DNA from: Streptomyces daqingensis
GTDB taxonomy: Bacteria > Actinomycetota > Actinomycetes > Streptomycetales > Streptomycetaceae
Reading direction: 5' to 3'
DNA length: 64,000 bases
Assembly: GCF_014645895.1 (NCBI RefSeq)
Contig: NZ_BMMP01000011.1
Coordinates: forward strand, 207,473 to 271,472
The notes beneath the pieces were generated by a model, which saw only the letters and a program-made list of their open reading frames with translations, made no database searches and was not told the origin of the DNA. Shown here piece after piece: positions 26,362 to 35,642 of the stretch. The position numbers were made by a program, and so were the translations under genes. How positions within the stretch are numbered: position 1 is the first letter of the stretch; every line of letters begins with the position of its first letter.

Positions 26362-27819
26362 ATGACTGAGGTGGGGGCCCGCTGGACGGCGGAACAAGTG
26401 ATGGAGCTCGCTCCTGACGCGGCGTCGGGCAGAGCCGGCAACAAGCTCGCCGGGGCCGGCCGCTGGCCGGAGTCGGGATCGGGGGGCGGCGCCGTCTGGG
26501 GCCTGTGCAAAGGCAGCGGCAGCAAGCCGTACCAGACGGTCGTGGACCTCCGCACCGAGGGCGAGCCGGGGTTCAAGTGCAGCTGCCCGAGCCGCAAGTT
26601 CCCGTGCAAGCACGCGCTGGGGCTGCTGCTCCTGTGGGCGGGCGGCCAGTCCGGCGAGGACGGGCAGGAAGCGCCCGATTGGGCGGGCAAGTGGCTCGAA
26701 GGGCGGAGTGCGCGGGCCGCGCGCAAGGCCGGAGGCGGCCGGGGCGCGCCGCAGGACGGTGAACGCGCCGCGGCGGACGGCACCGGCGCGGCCGCCGGAG
26801 GCCCGAGCGATCCGGAGGCCGCGCGGCGCCGGTCCGAGCGCCGCGTCGCCCGCATCGCCGCGGGCGCCACGGAGCTGGAGGAGCGCCTCGCGGACCTTCT
26901 GCGCGGCGGCCTCGCGGAGGCGGACAGGCGCGGGCGTGCGGTGTGGGAGGAGACGGCGGCACGGATGGTGGACGCCCAGGCGCCCGGCCTCGCCGCGCGC
27001 ACGCGGGAACTCGGCGCCCTGCCCGCGTCGGGCGGTGGCGTCCGGCCCGAGGACCCCGGCGGGGGCTGGCCGGGAAGGCTGCTCTCCGAGTGCGCCCTGC
27101 TCCATCTGCTGAACAGGGGTTTCCTCGCTCTCGAGAGCCTGCCCGAACCGCTGGCCGCGACGGTGCGTACCCGGGTGGGCCTGACCGTCGACACCGCCGA
27201 ACTGCTGGCGGACGAGAAGGCCCGCGTCAGGGACGAGTGGCTGGTGCTCTCCCAACGGGACACGGACGAGGGGCGTCTGACCGCCCGTCGCACGTGGTTG
27301 TCCGGCCGTTCCACGGGGCGTCCCGCCCTGCTGCTGTCCTTCGCGCCGTCGGGCCGCCGCCACGAGACCTCACTGCGGGTCGGCACGTCGGTGGACGCGG
27401 AGCTGGCCTACCACCCCGGGGCGCGTCCGCTGCGCGCCACTCTCGGCGAGCGGTTCGGCACCGCGTCCCCGCACGGCGCGGCGTGCGCGCCGGCGGGCGG
27501 CACGGTGACGGACGCGCTGGCCGGTTACAGCGCGGCACTGTGCGACGACCCGTGGCTGGACGCGTGGCCGTCGGTGCTGACGGACGTGGTCCCGATACCG
27601 GACGAGAACGGCAGCGTCGTCCAACTGGCCGACGCCGCAAGAGAGTTCGCGCTTCCGGTGGCTCCGGGCACGTCGGCCGCGGCGCTGTGGCGGCTGACGG
27701 CGGTCTCGGGCGGCCGCCCGGTCACGGTCTTCGGGGAGTGCGGTCACCGGGGCTTCGCCCCCTACACCGTCTGGGGCGGCGGCGAGGCCGGAGAGGCCGT
27801 CGAGGCGGTGCCGCTGTGA
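26362..27819 (+). CDS. SWIM zinc finger protein
   Basis: 485 residues from the ATG at 26362. The SWIM motif CxC...CxH is at C73, C75, C82 and H84 (FKCSCPSRKFPCKHALG). SWIM fingers bind zinc and often nucleic acid or protein partners. An A/G/R-rich linker (residues 110-165) leads to a helical C-terminal domain (ELEERLADLLRGGLAEAD, ALPEPLAATV-like) without known catalytic motifs. It starts a two-gene operon with DUF5691 and is divergent from MoxR-DUF5682-VWA. The promoter points to expression on DNA damage; its role there is unknown. Confidence 0.9.
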   Translation: MTEVGARWTAEQVMELAPDAASGRAGNKLAGAGRWPESGSGGGAVWGLCKGSGSKPYQTVVDLRTEGEPGFKCSCPSRKFPCKHALGLLLLWAGGQSGEDGQEAPDWAGKWLEGRSARAARKAGGGRGAPQDGERAAADGTGAAAGGPSDPEAARRRSERRVARIAAGATELEERLADLLRGGLAEADRRGRAVWEETAARMVDAQAPGLAARTRELGALPASGGGVRPEDPGGGWPGRLLSECALLHLLNRGFLALESLPEPLAATVRTRVGLTVDTAELLADEKARVRDEWLVLSQRDTDEGRLTARRTWLSGRSTGRPALLLSFAPSGRRHETSLRVGTSVDAELAYHPGARPLRATLGERFGTASPHGAACAPAGGTVTDALAGYSAALCDDPWLDAWPSVLTDVVPIPDENGSVVQLADAAREFALPVAPGTSAAALWRLTAVSGGRPVTVFGECGHRGFAPYTVWGGGEAGEAVEAVPL

Positions 27820-27892
27820 CACACCGGTTCCGCAGTCCCGCTTCCGCACAGCCAGACCCGGCTCCGACGAACACCCCGGCGAAGGGGAGGGC

Positions 27893-29602
27893 ATGACCAC
27901 CACCGCACAGCAAGCGCAGCGCTCCGCGGGAGAAGTGCAGGAAGCGGAGATCCCCGCCTCGGGACGGAACTCCGCCCGCCCGCACGGCCCGGCGTGGAAG
28001 GAGCTCGTCGCCGCCGCGCTTCTCGGCACCGAACGCCGCACCCCGCCAGGGGGAGGAGGAGCCACCGAACTGCTGGACGCCGCGGCCGTCGAGACGGTAC
28101 GCCGCCGAGCCGGGCTGCGGCCCGCCCGCGCCGGTTCGCGCCGCCCGCCCGCCCCGCTGGACACCCGGCCGCCCCTTCCTCCCGCCGCGTCCCGGCGCCT
28201 GGCGTCGCTGCTCGCCGCCCGCCCGGAGAGCAACGGCTCCGGCAGCGCCCGGCGCCGCGGACCGGACCCGGACCTGGCCGAGCTCCTCCCCCAGTGGCTG
28301 GCCCTCGCCTACGAGCAGGGGTACCGCGCTCCGGCCGCGCAGCTCCCCGCGCTGCTCGACGCGGCACGCTCCCGCACAGACCTGCGGACGAGGACGCTGG
28401 AGTTCGCCGGTCCCCGTGCCCTCTGGCTTGCCGAGACGAACCCGGACTGGAGGTTCGCGCTGCGCCACGGCGTGCGGACGGGCACGGCGGGCACGTCCGG
28501 GGCGGAGACCGGCGGTGAGGCGGCTGCCTCCCAGGAGACCGAGGAGACTCGACAGCTCTGGGAGGAGGGGCTGTTCGCCGAGCGCGTCGCCCTGCTCGCC
28601 TCGATACGCCGCCGCGACGCCGCGTCCGGGCTCGCCCTGCTGCAGTCCACGTGGTCCCAGGAGCGTGCCGAGGACCGGCTGATGTTCCTCGACTCCCTGC
28701 GCGAGGGCCTGTGCCCGTCGGACGAGGAGTTCCTGGAGCGAGCCCTCGGAGACCGCAGCCGCACGGTGCGGGCGACGGCGGCCGAACTGCTCAGCGGCCT
28801 CCCCGAGTCGGCGCTGGCGGTGCGGATGGCGGCGCGCGCCCGTACCTGCGTGGCGCTCGACCCGCTCTCGGACGCCCCCCGGGCGGTGGTCGAGGCCCCG
28901 CACGAGTGCGATGCGGACATGCAGCGGGACGGCGTGGTTCTGAAGCCGCCCGCCGGGCGGGGCGAGCGCGCCTGGTGGCTCGGCCAGCTCGTCGAGTCCG
29001 CGCCGCTGTCGACGTGGCACGCGCAGTTCGGCGGGCGTTCCGCCGCCGAGATCGTCGCGCTGCCCGTGGCCGACGGCTGGCGCCAGGACCTGCACGCCGC
29101 CTGGTGCCGGGCCGCGGTGCGTCAGCGGAACGTGGAGTGGGCGCGGGCGTTGGCGGGTTCGCCCGGCACACGGCTCACCGAGGGCCACAGTGATCCGGCC
29201 GGGCTCCTCCTGGTCCTCCCCGAGGCCGAAAGGGCGGAGTGGGCAGCGCGTTTCATCGAGGCCCACGGGCTCACGGAGGCGTTCCGCGTGCTGGAAGTGT
29301 GCGCGGTGCCGTGGACGGAGCAACTGGGACGCGCCGTCGTCGACGCCCTGGAGATCGCCCGCGACCAAGGGACGTACCCGTGGCGGTTCAGCGGCGCGAT
29401 GGGGCTGGCCGAGCGCTGCCTTCCCCCGTCGGACGCCGCACGGCTGGAACCGCTGGCGGCCGTCCCGGACGAGCCGGAGGGCGGTTCACCGGGGGCGGGC
29501 GCCTACTGGGCGGAAGCGTTCATGCGGCTTGTCGCGACGCTCAAGCTCCGTGCGGTGATGCAGGCGGAGCTGCGCGGGGAGGCCGCCTGGCCGCAGGAGT
29601 GA
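27893..29602 (+). CDS. DUF5691 family protein
   Basis: 569 residues from the ATG at 27893, GGGGAGGG directly upstream, 73 bases after the SWIM stop. The N-terminus holds WKELVAAALLGTERRTPP, typical of DUF5691. The rest is helical with HEAT-like repeats (FLERALGDRSRTVRATAAELLSGLP, ARFIEAHGLTEAFRVLE), suggesting a scaffold or substrate-binding solenoid. It is the fifth member of the divergent MoxR/VWA/DUF5682/SWIM cluster. No catalytic residues recognised. Confidence 0.85.
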   Translation: MTTTAQQAQRSAGEVQEAEIPASGRNSARPHGPAWKELVAAALLGTERRTPPGGGGATELLDAAAVETVRRRAGLRPARAGSRRPPAPLDTRPPLPPAASRRLASLLAARPESNGSGSARRRGPDPDLAELLPQWLALAYEQGYRAPAAQLPALLDAARSRTDLRTRTLEFAGPRALWLAETNPDWRFALRHGVRTGTAGTSGAETGGEAAASQETEETRQLWEEGLFAERVALLASIRRRDAASGLALLQSTWSQERAEDRLMFLDSLREGLCPSDEEFLERALGDRSRTVRATAAELLSGLPESALAVRMAARARTCVALDPLSDAPRAVVEAPHECDADMQRDGVVLKPPAGRGERAWWLGQLVESAPLSTWHAQFGGRSAAEIVALPVADGWRQDLHAAWCRAAVRQRNVEWARALAGSPGTRLTEGHSDPAGLLLVLPEAERAEWAARFIEAHGLTEAFRVLEVCAVPWTEQLGRAVVDALEIARDQGTYPWRFSGAMGLAERCLPPSDAARLEPLAAVPDEPEGGSPGAGAYWAEAFMRLVATLKLRAVMQAELRGEAAWPQE

Positions 29603-29610
29603 ACGCGGAA

Positions 29611-29641
29611 CGCCCCCTGCCGCGTGGATACGCAGGGGGCG
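29611..29641. terminator. Terminator between DUF5691 gene and icmB
   Basis: CGCCCCCTGC (29611-29620) pairs with GCAGGGGGCG (29632-29641), 11-base loop, nine bases after the DUF5691 stop and between convergent genes. Confidence 0.85.
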
Positions 29642-29793
29642 CCGCACGGCAGACGCGGGCGGTGCCGCGGGAAGCCGCAGGATCGCGTGCCCTTCGCCAA
29701 GATCGCATGGCACCGCAGGAAAGTGCGGCACCGCGGGAACGCCGGCCGTCCGTGCGCCGGCGGGCCAGGCAGAGCAGTGTCGCGCGGAGACCT

Positions 29794-30204
29794 TCAGGCG
29801 GCGAGACGTTGCACGTTCCCCTGGATCCACTCGACGACCTCGCGCGTCGTGGCACCGGGAGTGAAGATCTCCGCGACGCCGTTCTCCTTCAGCGGGGCGA
29901 TGTCGTCCTCGGGGATGATGCCGCCGCCGAAGACCTTGATGTCCTCGGCGTCACGGTCGCGCAGGAGCTCCAGGACCTTGGCGAAGAGGGTGTTGTGCGC
30001 CCCGGAGAGGATGGAGAGGCCGATCGCGTCGGCGTCCTCCTGGATCGCGGTGTCGACGATCTGCTCGGGGGTCTGGTGGAGGCCGGTGTAGACGACCTCC
30101 ATCCCCGCGTCGCGCAGCGCTCGCGCGATGACCTTGGCCCCGCGGTCGTGCCCGTCGAGACCAGGCTTGGCGATCACGACGCGGATCGGACCTGATACAC
30201 CCAT
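29794..30204 (-). CDS. icmB: B12-binding subunit of isobutyryl-CoA mutase
   Basis: 136 residues from the ATG at 30204 with GGAGG five bases upstream. It is a stand-alone cobalamin-binding domain: the DxHxxG motif at D17-H19-G22 (KPGLDGHDRGAK), then GLSILSGAH and KVFGGGIIPEDD. The size and sequence match the Streptomyces small subunit that joins IcmA to interconvert isobutyryl-CoA and n-butyryl-CoA, linking valine breakdown to fatty-acid and polyketide precursors. No large subunit is in the window, as in other Streptomyces where icmA lies elsewhere. A methylmalonyl-CoA mutase-like partner cannot be excluded. Confidence 0.88.
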   Translation of the reverse strand: MGVSGPIRVVIAKPGLDGHDRGAKVIARALRDAGMEVVYTGLHQTPEQIVDTAIQEDADAIGLSILSGAHNTLFAKVLELLRDRDAEDIKVFGGGIIPEDDIAPLKENGVAEIFTPGATTREVVEWIQGNVQRLAA

Positions 30205-30931
30205 CACTGCCTCCATCTCGAGGGCCTTCCGGCCTCCGGCACTCTCACCGCTTCTCCACGCGCGTCCGTCCGCCGGCGCCTCTCGGCTTGCGAGCCACAT
30301 CGGACGCCGCCGGGACATGCCTTCCGGCCTGCCGGAGTGAACGAACGTTATCGACAGCATCTCTCACGGGGCCGCCCCCGGAGAGCAAAGCGAGGGAGAA
30401 ATCACACCGGGCACGGGCCCAGCCCCGCCAGTACCGTCGCGTCCGGCCCACGGTTCGGCAGCCCGCCGCCATCACATCCGCCGCGGGCCCTCCGGCCCCG
30501 CGGGGTTCACCGCTCACGCGGCCGCCCCACCGACGCCCTTCGGCCGCTCCCGCGCCGCGCGTCCCTTTGCCGAGCGTCCTGTGCCACACCTCTCCTCGTC
30601 GCGCGCGCCCGCGACGCGCCACCTGTGCCGCACCGCGCACATCCGGCCACCTTGCTTTCGCATCGCGATTCGCTCGGGCTCGCCCTACGGGGGCCCGCCG
30701 CCCCAACCAAGCTCCTTTTCCGCCGCTTTGTTATATGGAGACGCCATTAGGTCCCGTATCACGAGCTCTTGGCGCATCGGCGTACGTACGGCCCGAGTTG
30801 GGGACCGTCCCGCGTTCCCCGGAACCGGTTCGACGACACCCTCGACTCGCCTTACCCGCGGTACGAACTGCTCGAACAGCTCTCGAACGCAAGACCAAAT
30901 ACCCGTACGTAGAGCGGCGAAAGGAGGCCGA
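30205..30931. other. Long leader region before the M23 peptidase gene
   Basis: Over 700 bases without an assured gene. From about 30720 the base composition drops (TTGTTATATGG) and differs from flanking DNA. A frame at 30751-30912 has G+C-rich third positions in its second half (encoding RFDDTLDSPYPRYELLEQLS) but no good start. No ydaO-like consensus was found here. The icmB promoter should lie at its left end. Confidence 0.4.
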
Positions 30932-30964
30932 ATGCCCGTTTCTCCCGGCCCTGAAACCTGTTGA
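30932..30964 (+). CDS. Possible 10-residue leader peptide
   Basis: ATG preceded by AAAGGAGG with four bases between, the best ribosome site in this stretch, encodes MPVSPGPETC and stops 80 bases before the M23 gene. It may be a regulatory upstream ORF or chance. Confidence 0.3.
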   Translation: MPVSPGPETC

Positions 30965-31044
30965 AGATTGTCGAGCTCGCATACCGCCGGGTACAGTCAC
31001 CGAGCTGTTCCGCCCTTGTTGTCGAGGCGAAAGTGAAGTTGGTG

Positions 31045-32697
31045 GTGAACGACCGTCACCCGTCGGGAAGCTCCCTCCCGGCTGATACCTCCTCCGACTT
31101 CTCGTACGGGGCCCACGACGGCTACTACGAGCAGGCGGTCTTCGACATCCACGCGCAGCAGCACGGCACTTCGCAGGGCCACCCGGGCGCGTACGACGGT
31201 TACAGCGCCGTCGCCCAGGGCGGCTCGGCCGCCTCCTTCGGCGACGGCGACCCGCTCTTCGGCTCGATGCCCGGCACCGACACGGGTGCGGCCGACGCCG
31301 GTTACGCGACCGGCTCCCACGACGTCGCCTACGCGGGCCAGGGCACCGGCGCCTACGACGTCGGCGGCTACGACAACGGCGCGGCCTGGGGCCAGTACGG
31401 ACAGGCCTCCGGCCAGTGGGACTCCACGCAGTGGAACGCGGGCACCGGCCAATGGGACGCGACGCAATGGGAAGGCCAGTGGAACTCCCAGGCCGAGACC
31501 GGCAGTTGGGACACCGGCCAGCAGGAGGCGCAGGCGGCCGAGCACGCCGGCCAGTACGCCGAAGCGGCCTACGACGGTTACGCGTACGGGTACGACGCCA
31601 CGGCCCAGGGCCTCGCTCACCAGGACCAGCACGACTCCTACGACAGTCTCGAACCCGAGGCCGCTGCGGCCTACGGCACCTACGAACAGCAGCCGTCGCA
31701 GGGCGAGTTCTTCGCGACCGACGGCGAGCCGGACGCCACGGCGGCCTTCCCCGCCTTCGACAGCTTCCACAGCGTCGACGCGGTGCCGGACGCCCCCGCG
31801 GGCCAGGTCTACGACGAGAACCAGGCATACGACGGACACGGCACCGGATGGGGCCACGGCGCCCCCGGCCCCGACGGCCGTGAACACCCCGGCACGGGCC
31901 CCGACTTCACGCCCGGGACATCCGCCGCCTCCGAGGCCACGACGATCGGTCCCCCTCCCCACCTGCGGAGCCGCCGGCGCGCTGCGGCGAGGCCACGGCG
32001 CTCCGCGATGCTCACCGTCGCCGTCCCGTCGGTCGCCGTGATGGGCGTGGCCGGAATCGCCGCGGCCTCCGTCGCGGGCAACAGCCCGGACGACTCCACG
32101 ACCACCCAGGCTTCCGCACCGGACTCGGCCGTCCAGCCCGCCAACAGCAAGCTCGACACCCAGCTGGCCGGACTCTCCGCCGACGCGGACGACTTCGCCG
32201 ACCGGGCGAGCCGCACCCAGGAGCGCATCGACCTCAAGGAGCGGCAGGAGGCGGAGCGTGAGCGCAAGGCCCGGGAGGCCGCGCGCAAGGAGGCGCTGCG
32301 CCCGAAGTTCGCCCTGCCGGTCAAGGAGAACGGCCTGAGCGCGCAGTACGGTCAGGCGGGCCTCAACTGGATGTCCGTGCACACGGGCATCGACTTCCCC
32401 GTCAGCGAAGGCACTCCCGTGATGGCCGCCACCGACGGCACCGTCACGACCAAGTACGACGTGTCCTTCGGCAACATGGCGGTCGTGACCGCTCCCGACG
32501 GCACCGAGACGTGGTACTGCCACCTCAGCAGCACCAAGATCCGCTCCGGTGAGGTCAAGGCGGGAGACACCATCGGCTACTCGGGCAGCTCCGGCAACTC
32601 GACGGGCCCGCACCTGCACTTCGAGGTGCACCCCGGCGGCGGCGCGGCGATAGACCCGCTTCCGTGGCTGCGCTCCAAGGGCCTCGACCCGAGCTGA
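31045..32697 (+). CDS. M23 family metallopeptidase with repetitive N-terminus
   Basis: 550 residues from a GTG at 31045 (MNDRHPSG); a GTG at 31033 with GAGG five bases upstream is the alternative. Residues 1-310 are a Y/G/Q/D/A-rich low-complexity region (GQWDSTQWN, GQWDATQWE, YDGYAYGYDA). One transmembrane helix (TVAVPSVAVMGVAGIAAASVAG) is followed by a short coiled coil and the LytM/M23 domain, with zinc ligands H446 and D450 (HTGIDF) and HLH at 523-525. Such enzymes cut peptidoglycan cross-links outside the membrane. The long repetitive segment would be cytoplasmic, which is unusual. Confidence 0.9.
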   Translation: MNDRHPSGSSLPADTSSDFSYGAHDGYYEQAVFDIHAQQHGTSQGHPGAYDGYSAVAQGGSAASFGDGDPLFGSMPGTDTGAADAGYATGSHDVAYAGQGTGAYDVGGYDNGAAWGQYGQASGQWDSTQWNAGTGQWDATQWEGQWNSQAETGSWDTGQQEAQAAEHAGQYAEAAYDGYAYGYDATAQGLAHQDQHDSYDSLEPEAAAAYGTYEQQPSQGEFFATDGEPDATAAFPAFDSFHSVDAVPDAPAGQVYDENQAYDGHGTGWGHGAPGPDGREHPGTGPDFTPGTSAASEATTIGPPPHLRSRRRAAARPRRSAMLTVAVPSVAVMGVAGIAAASVAGNSPDDSTTTQASAPDSAVQPANSKLDTQLAGLSADADDFADRASRTQERIDLKERQEAERERKAREAARKEALRPKFALPVKENGLSAQYGQAGLNWMSVHTGIDFPVSEGTPVMAATDGTVTTKYDVSFGNMAVVTAPDGTETWYCHLSSTKIRSGEVKAGDTIGYSGSSGNSTGPHLHFEVHPGGGAAIDPLPWLRSKGLDPS

Positions 32698-32802
32698 TCC
32701 TCCCGGCCGTCACAACACCGGCCGCTACGCCCGGGCTGCCCTCAACTCCCCGGCGGCCCACCGGTCTTCGTCCCCGGCGCAGACCGCCGCGTGCCGCAGC
32801 AC

Positions 32803-32827
32803 GGGCGCACGCGACGCGCGTGCGCCC
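32803..32827. terminator. Bidirectional terminator between M23 gene and pcrA
   Basis: GGGCGCACGC (32803-32812) pairs with GCGTGCGCCC (32818-32827), 5-base loop, between convergent genes ending at 32697 and 32877. Confidence 0.8.
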
Positions 32828-32876
32828 GCTCCCCCACCGGGCCGGGCTCGCCGCCCGGCCCCTTCACGTCCCGCCG

Positions 32877-35486
32877 CTACAGCTTCTGCACCGGCGCGTA
32901 CCGCAGCAGCAGCCGCTTCGGTTTCTCGCCGCCGAAGTCGATCGTCGCCTCGGAGTTGTCGCCGCTTCCCTTGACGGCCAGGACCCTTCCGAGGCCGAAG
33001 CTGTCGTGCGTCACCCGGTCCCCGACCGACAGGCTGACCACCGGACGGTCCGACGTACGGCGCGTGGCGAAGCCGCTCGGACCGCCTCGGCCGGCGGACC
33101 TCGACGCCGTCGACGACAGCGACGCGCCCGCCCCGAAGCCCGTACCGATCCCCCCGCGGCCCCCGCCGGACCCGGCGGAGGCACCCGTGCGCCTCCAGTC
33201 CACGTACTGGTCCGGGATCTCCTCCAGGAAGCGGGACGGCGGGTTGTACGACGGCTGGCCCCACGCGCTGCGCAGCACCGACCGCGTCAGGTAGAGGCGC
33301 CTGCGGGCGCGCGTGATGCCCACGTACGCCAGACGCCGCTCCTCCTCCAGCTCCTTCGTCTGGCCCAGGGCGCGCATGTGCGGGAAGACGCCGTCCTCCA
33401 TGCCCGTGAGGAAGACGACGGGAAACTCGAGTCCCTTGGCGGTGTGGAGGGTCATCAGCGTGATGACGCCGTTCTCCTCGCCGTCCTGCTCGTCGGGGAT
33501 CTGGTCGGAGTCCGCCACGAGCGCGACCTGCTCCAGGAAGTCGGCGAGCGTGCCCGGCTCGTCCTCGCCGCGCTCCTGCTCGAACTCCAGGGCGACGGCG
33601 GCCAGTTCCTGGAGGTTCTCGATCCGCGTCTCGTCCTGGGGGTCGTTGGACGACTGGAGTTCGGCGAGGTAGCCGGTCTGCTCCAGCACCGCCTCCAGGA
33701 CGGTGGCGGGGCCCGCTCCCGATTCGACGACCGTGCGCAGCTCCTCCATCAAAACGTTGAACCTGCGCACGGCGTTCGCCGAGCGGGCGGCCATTCCGTA
33801 CGCCTCGTCCACCCGTGCGAGCGCCTGCGGGAAGGTGATCTTCTCGCGCAGGGCGAGCGCCTCGATCATCGCTTCCGCCCTGTCGCCGATGCCGCGCTTG
33901 GGCACGTTGAGGATCCGGCGCAGCGGCACCGCGTCCTCGGGGTTGGCCAGCACCCGCAGGTAGGCCAGTACGTCCCGGACCTCGCGCCGTTCGTAGAAGC
34001 GCACCCCGCCGACGACCTTGTAGGGCAGGCCGACGCGGATGAAGACCTCCTCGAAGACACGGGACTGCGCGTTGGTGCGGTAGAAGACCGCGACGTCCCC
34101 CGCTTTCGCCTCGCCCGCGTCCGTGAGGCGGTCGATCTCGTCGGCGACGAACTGCGCCTCGTCGTGCTCGGTGTCGGAGACGTAGCCGGTGATCCGCTCG
34201 CCCGCACCGGAGTCCGTCCACAGGTTCTTGGGGCGGCGGTTCTCGTTCCGCTCGATGACCGCGTTGGCGGCGCTGAGGATCGTCTGCGTGGACCGGTAGT
34301 TCTGCTCCAGCAGGATCGTCGTCGCGTCCGGGTAGTCCTCCTCGAACTGGAGGATGTTGCGGATCGTTGCCCCGCGGAAGGCGTAGATGGACTGGTCCGC
34401 GTCCCCGACGACGCACAGTTCGGCACGCTCGGGGGCCGGGCCCTCCGCCTCGTGTTCCTCCCCGGCGCCCTCCCCGCCGCGCGCCGTTCCGGCCTCGGCG
34501 GGGCCCGTGCCGACGAGTTCGCGCACCAGCGTGTACTGCGCGTGGTTGGTGTCCTGGTACTCGTCCACCAGCACGTGCCGGAAGCGGCGCCGGTAGTGGT
34601 CGGCGACGTCGGGGAACGCCTGCAGCAGGTGGACGGTCGTCATGATGATGTCGTCGAAGTCCAGGGCGTTGGCCTCGCGCAGCCGCGCCTGGTACATCGT
34701 GTACGCCTCGGCGAGCGTCCTCTCGTACGCCGCCCCAGCGCCTGCGGCCTGGGTGGTGCCCCCGGAGGCCTGCGCCGCGAAGTCCTCCTCGTCGATGAGC
34801 TCGTTCTTGAGGTTGGAGACCTTCGCGCTGAAGGCCTTCGGCGGATACCGCTTCGGGTCCAGCTCCAGGTCCCGGCAGACGAGCGCCATCAGGCGCTTGG
34901 AGTCGGCCGCGTCGTAGATCGAGAACGACGAGGTGAAGCCGAGCTTCTTGCTCTCCCTGCGCAGGATGCGCACGCACGCGCTGTGGAACGTCGAGACCCA
35001 CATCGACTGGGCCCTGGGGCCCACGAGCTCCTCGACGCGCTCCTTCATCTCGCCCGCGGCCTTGTTGGTGAAGGTGATGGCGAGGATCTGGCCCGGGTGG
35101 ACACCGCGGGCGGCCAGCAGATACGCGATGCGATGAGTCAGCACGCGGGTCTTGCCGGAGCCGGCGCCGGCGACGATCAGCAGCGGCGAGCCGCTGTGCA
35201 CCACGGCGTCGCGCTGCGAGGGGTTCATCTCCTCCAGCAGCGCGTCGGCGTCCACGACGGTGCGGCGGGAGCCGCCCCGGTGGTACGAGCCGCCGCCCGC
35301 ACCGTGGCCTCCCCGGCCCTCGAAGGTGCCCGCGAAGAGGTGGTGCGGGATCTCGCCGCCGTGGTCGTCCCCCTCCTCGTCGGGGGGCGGTGGCAGGGGC
35401 TCCTCGCCCTGCCCGGCAGGGGGCCCGTCCTGTGCGCGCACCGGGGCGAGGCTGTTCAGGAAGCTGTCGTCGAAGAGGCTGCTCAT
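32877..35486 (-). CDS. pcrA: UvrD/PcrA ATP-dependent DNA helicase
   Basis: 869 residues, ATG at 35486. A superfamily 1A 3'-5' helicase used in repair and replication restart. An acidic, G-rich head (residues 1-80) precedes the Q-motif (NPSQRDAV), Walker A AGAGSGKT (106-113), TFTNKAAGEMK, STFHSACVRILR, the DEYQDTN box of motif II, VVGDADQSIYAFRGA (motif III), LEQNYRST (motif IV), LMTLHTAKGLEFPVVF (motif V) and YVGITRARRRLY (motif VI). The C-terminus ends in a Tudor-like segment (VGDRVTHDSFGLGRVLAVKG). A degenerate DNA-damage promoter sits just upstream. Confidence 0.97.
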   Translation of the reverse strand: MSSLFDDSFLNSLAPVRAQDGPPAGQGEEPLPPPPDEEGDDHGGEIPHHLFAGTFEGRGGHGAGGGSYHRGGSRRTVVDADALLEEMNPSQRDAVVHSGSPLLIVAGAGSGKTRVLTHRIAYLLAARGVHPGQILAITFTNKAAGEMKERVEELVGPRAQSMWVSTFHSACVRILRRESKKLGFTSSFSIYDAADSKRLMALVCRDLELDPKRYPPKAFSAKVSNLKNELIDEEDFAAQASGGTTQAAGAGAAYERTLAEAYTMYQARLREANALDFDDIIMTTVHLLQAFPDVADHYRRRFRHVLVDEYQDTNHAQYTLVRELVGTGPAEAGTARGGEGAGEEHEAEGPAPERAELCVVGDADQSIYAFRGATIRNILQFEEDYPDATTILLEQNYRSTQTILSAANAVIERNENRRPKNLWTDSGAGERITGYVSDTEHDEAQFVADEIDRLTDAGEAKAGDVAVFYRTNAQSRVFEEVFIRVGLPYKVVGGVRFYERREVRDVLAYLRVLANPEDAVPLRRILNVPKRGIGDRAEAMIEALALREKITFPQALARVDEAYGMAARSANAVRRFNVLMEELRTVVESGAGPATVLEAVLEQTGYLAELQSSNDPQDETRIENLQELAAVALEFEQERGEDEPGTLADFLEQVALVADSDQIPDEQDGEENGVITLMTLHTAKGLEFPVVFLTGMEDGVFPHMRALGQTKELEEERRLAYVGITRARRRLYLTRSVLRSAWGQPSYNPPSRFLEEIPDQYVDWRRTGASAGSGGGRGGIGTGFGAGASLSSTASRSAGRGGPSGFATRRTSDRPVVSLSVGDRVTHDSFGLGRVLAVKGSGDNSEATIDFGGEKPKRLLLRYAPVQKL

Positions 35487-35495
35487 CGTCGGACG

Positions 35496-35518
35496 AGTCT
35501 AGGCCGTCCCGCTGACAG
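35496..35518 (-). promoter_or_regulatory. pcrA: Candidate PafBC-type promoter of pcrA
   Basis: On the minus strand: CTGTCAGCG, GGACGGCC (8 bases), TAGACT. Seven of nine bases match TTGTCRGTG and the -10 is a full TANNNT at the correct distance. The -10 ends nine bases before the pcrA ATG, so the leader would be absent or nearly so. Confidence 0.5.
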
Positions 35519-35642
35519 GGCGGCCGGGGTCCGTCCGGGCCGGGGCCCTGCGCCGGCCCGCGCGGCGGACTCCCGGACCAGGCCCCTTTCCGTCCGCCCG
35601 CATTGAATAACGAACAGATATCGGACGTATCACCGTTCGGCC

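Noticed and set aside
29794..30204. icmB as part of the MoxR/DUF5682 cluster
   Set aside because: It is convergent, separated by a strong terminator, and has a clear metabolic role.
30581..30964. 127-codon frame ending in the 10-residue leader
   Set aside because: Upstream of the ATG at 30932 the frame is R/S/T/P-rich without coding bias; only the short ORF has a ribosome site.
32664..35606. 980-codon plus-strand frame
   Set aside because: Antisense of pcrA; the minus strand has all helicase motifs, this frame has none.
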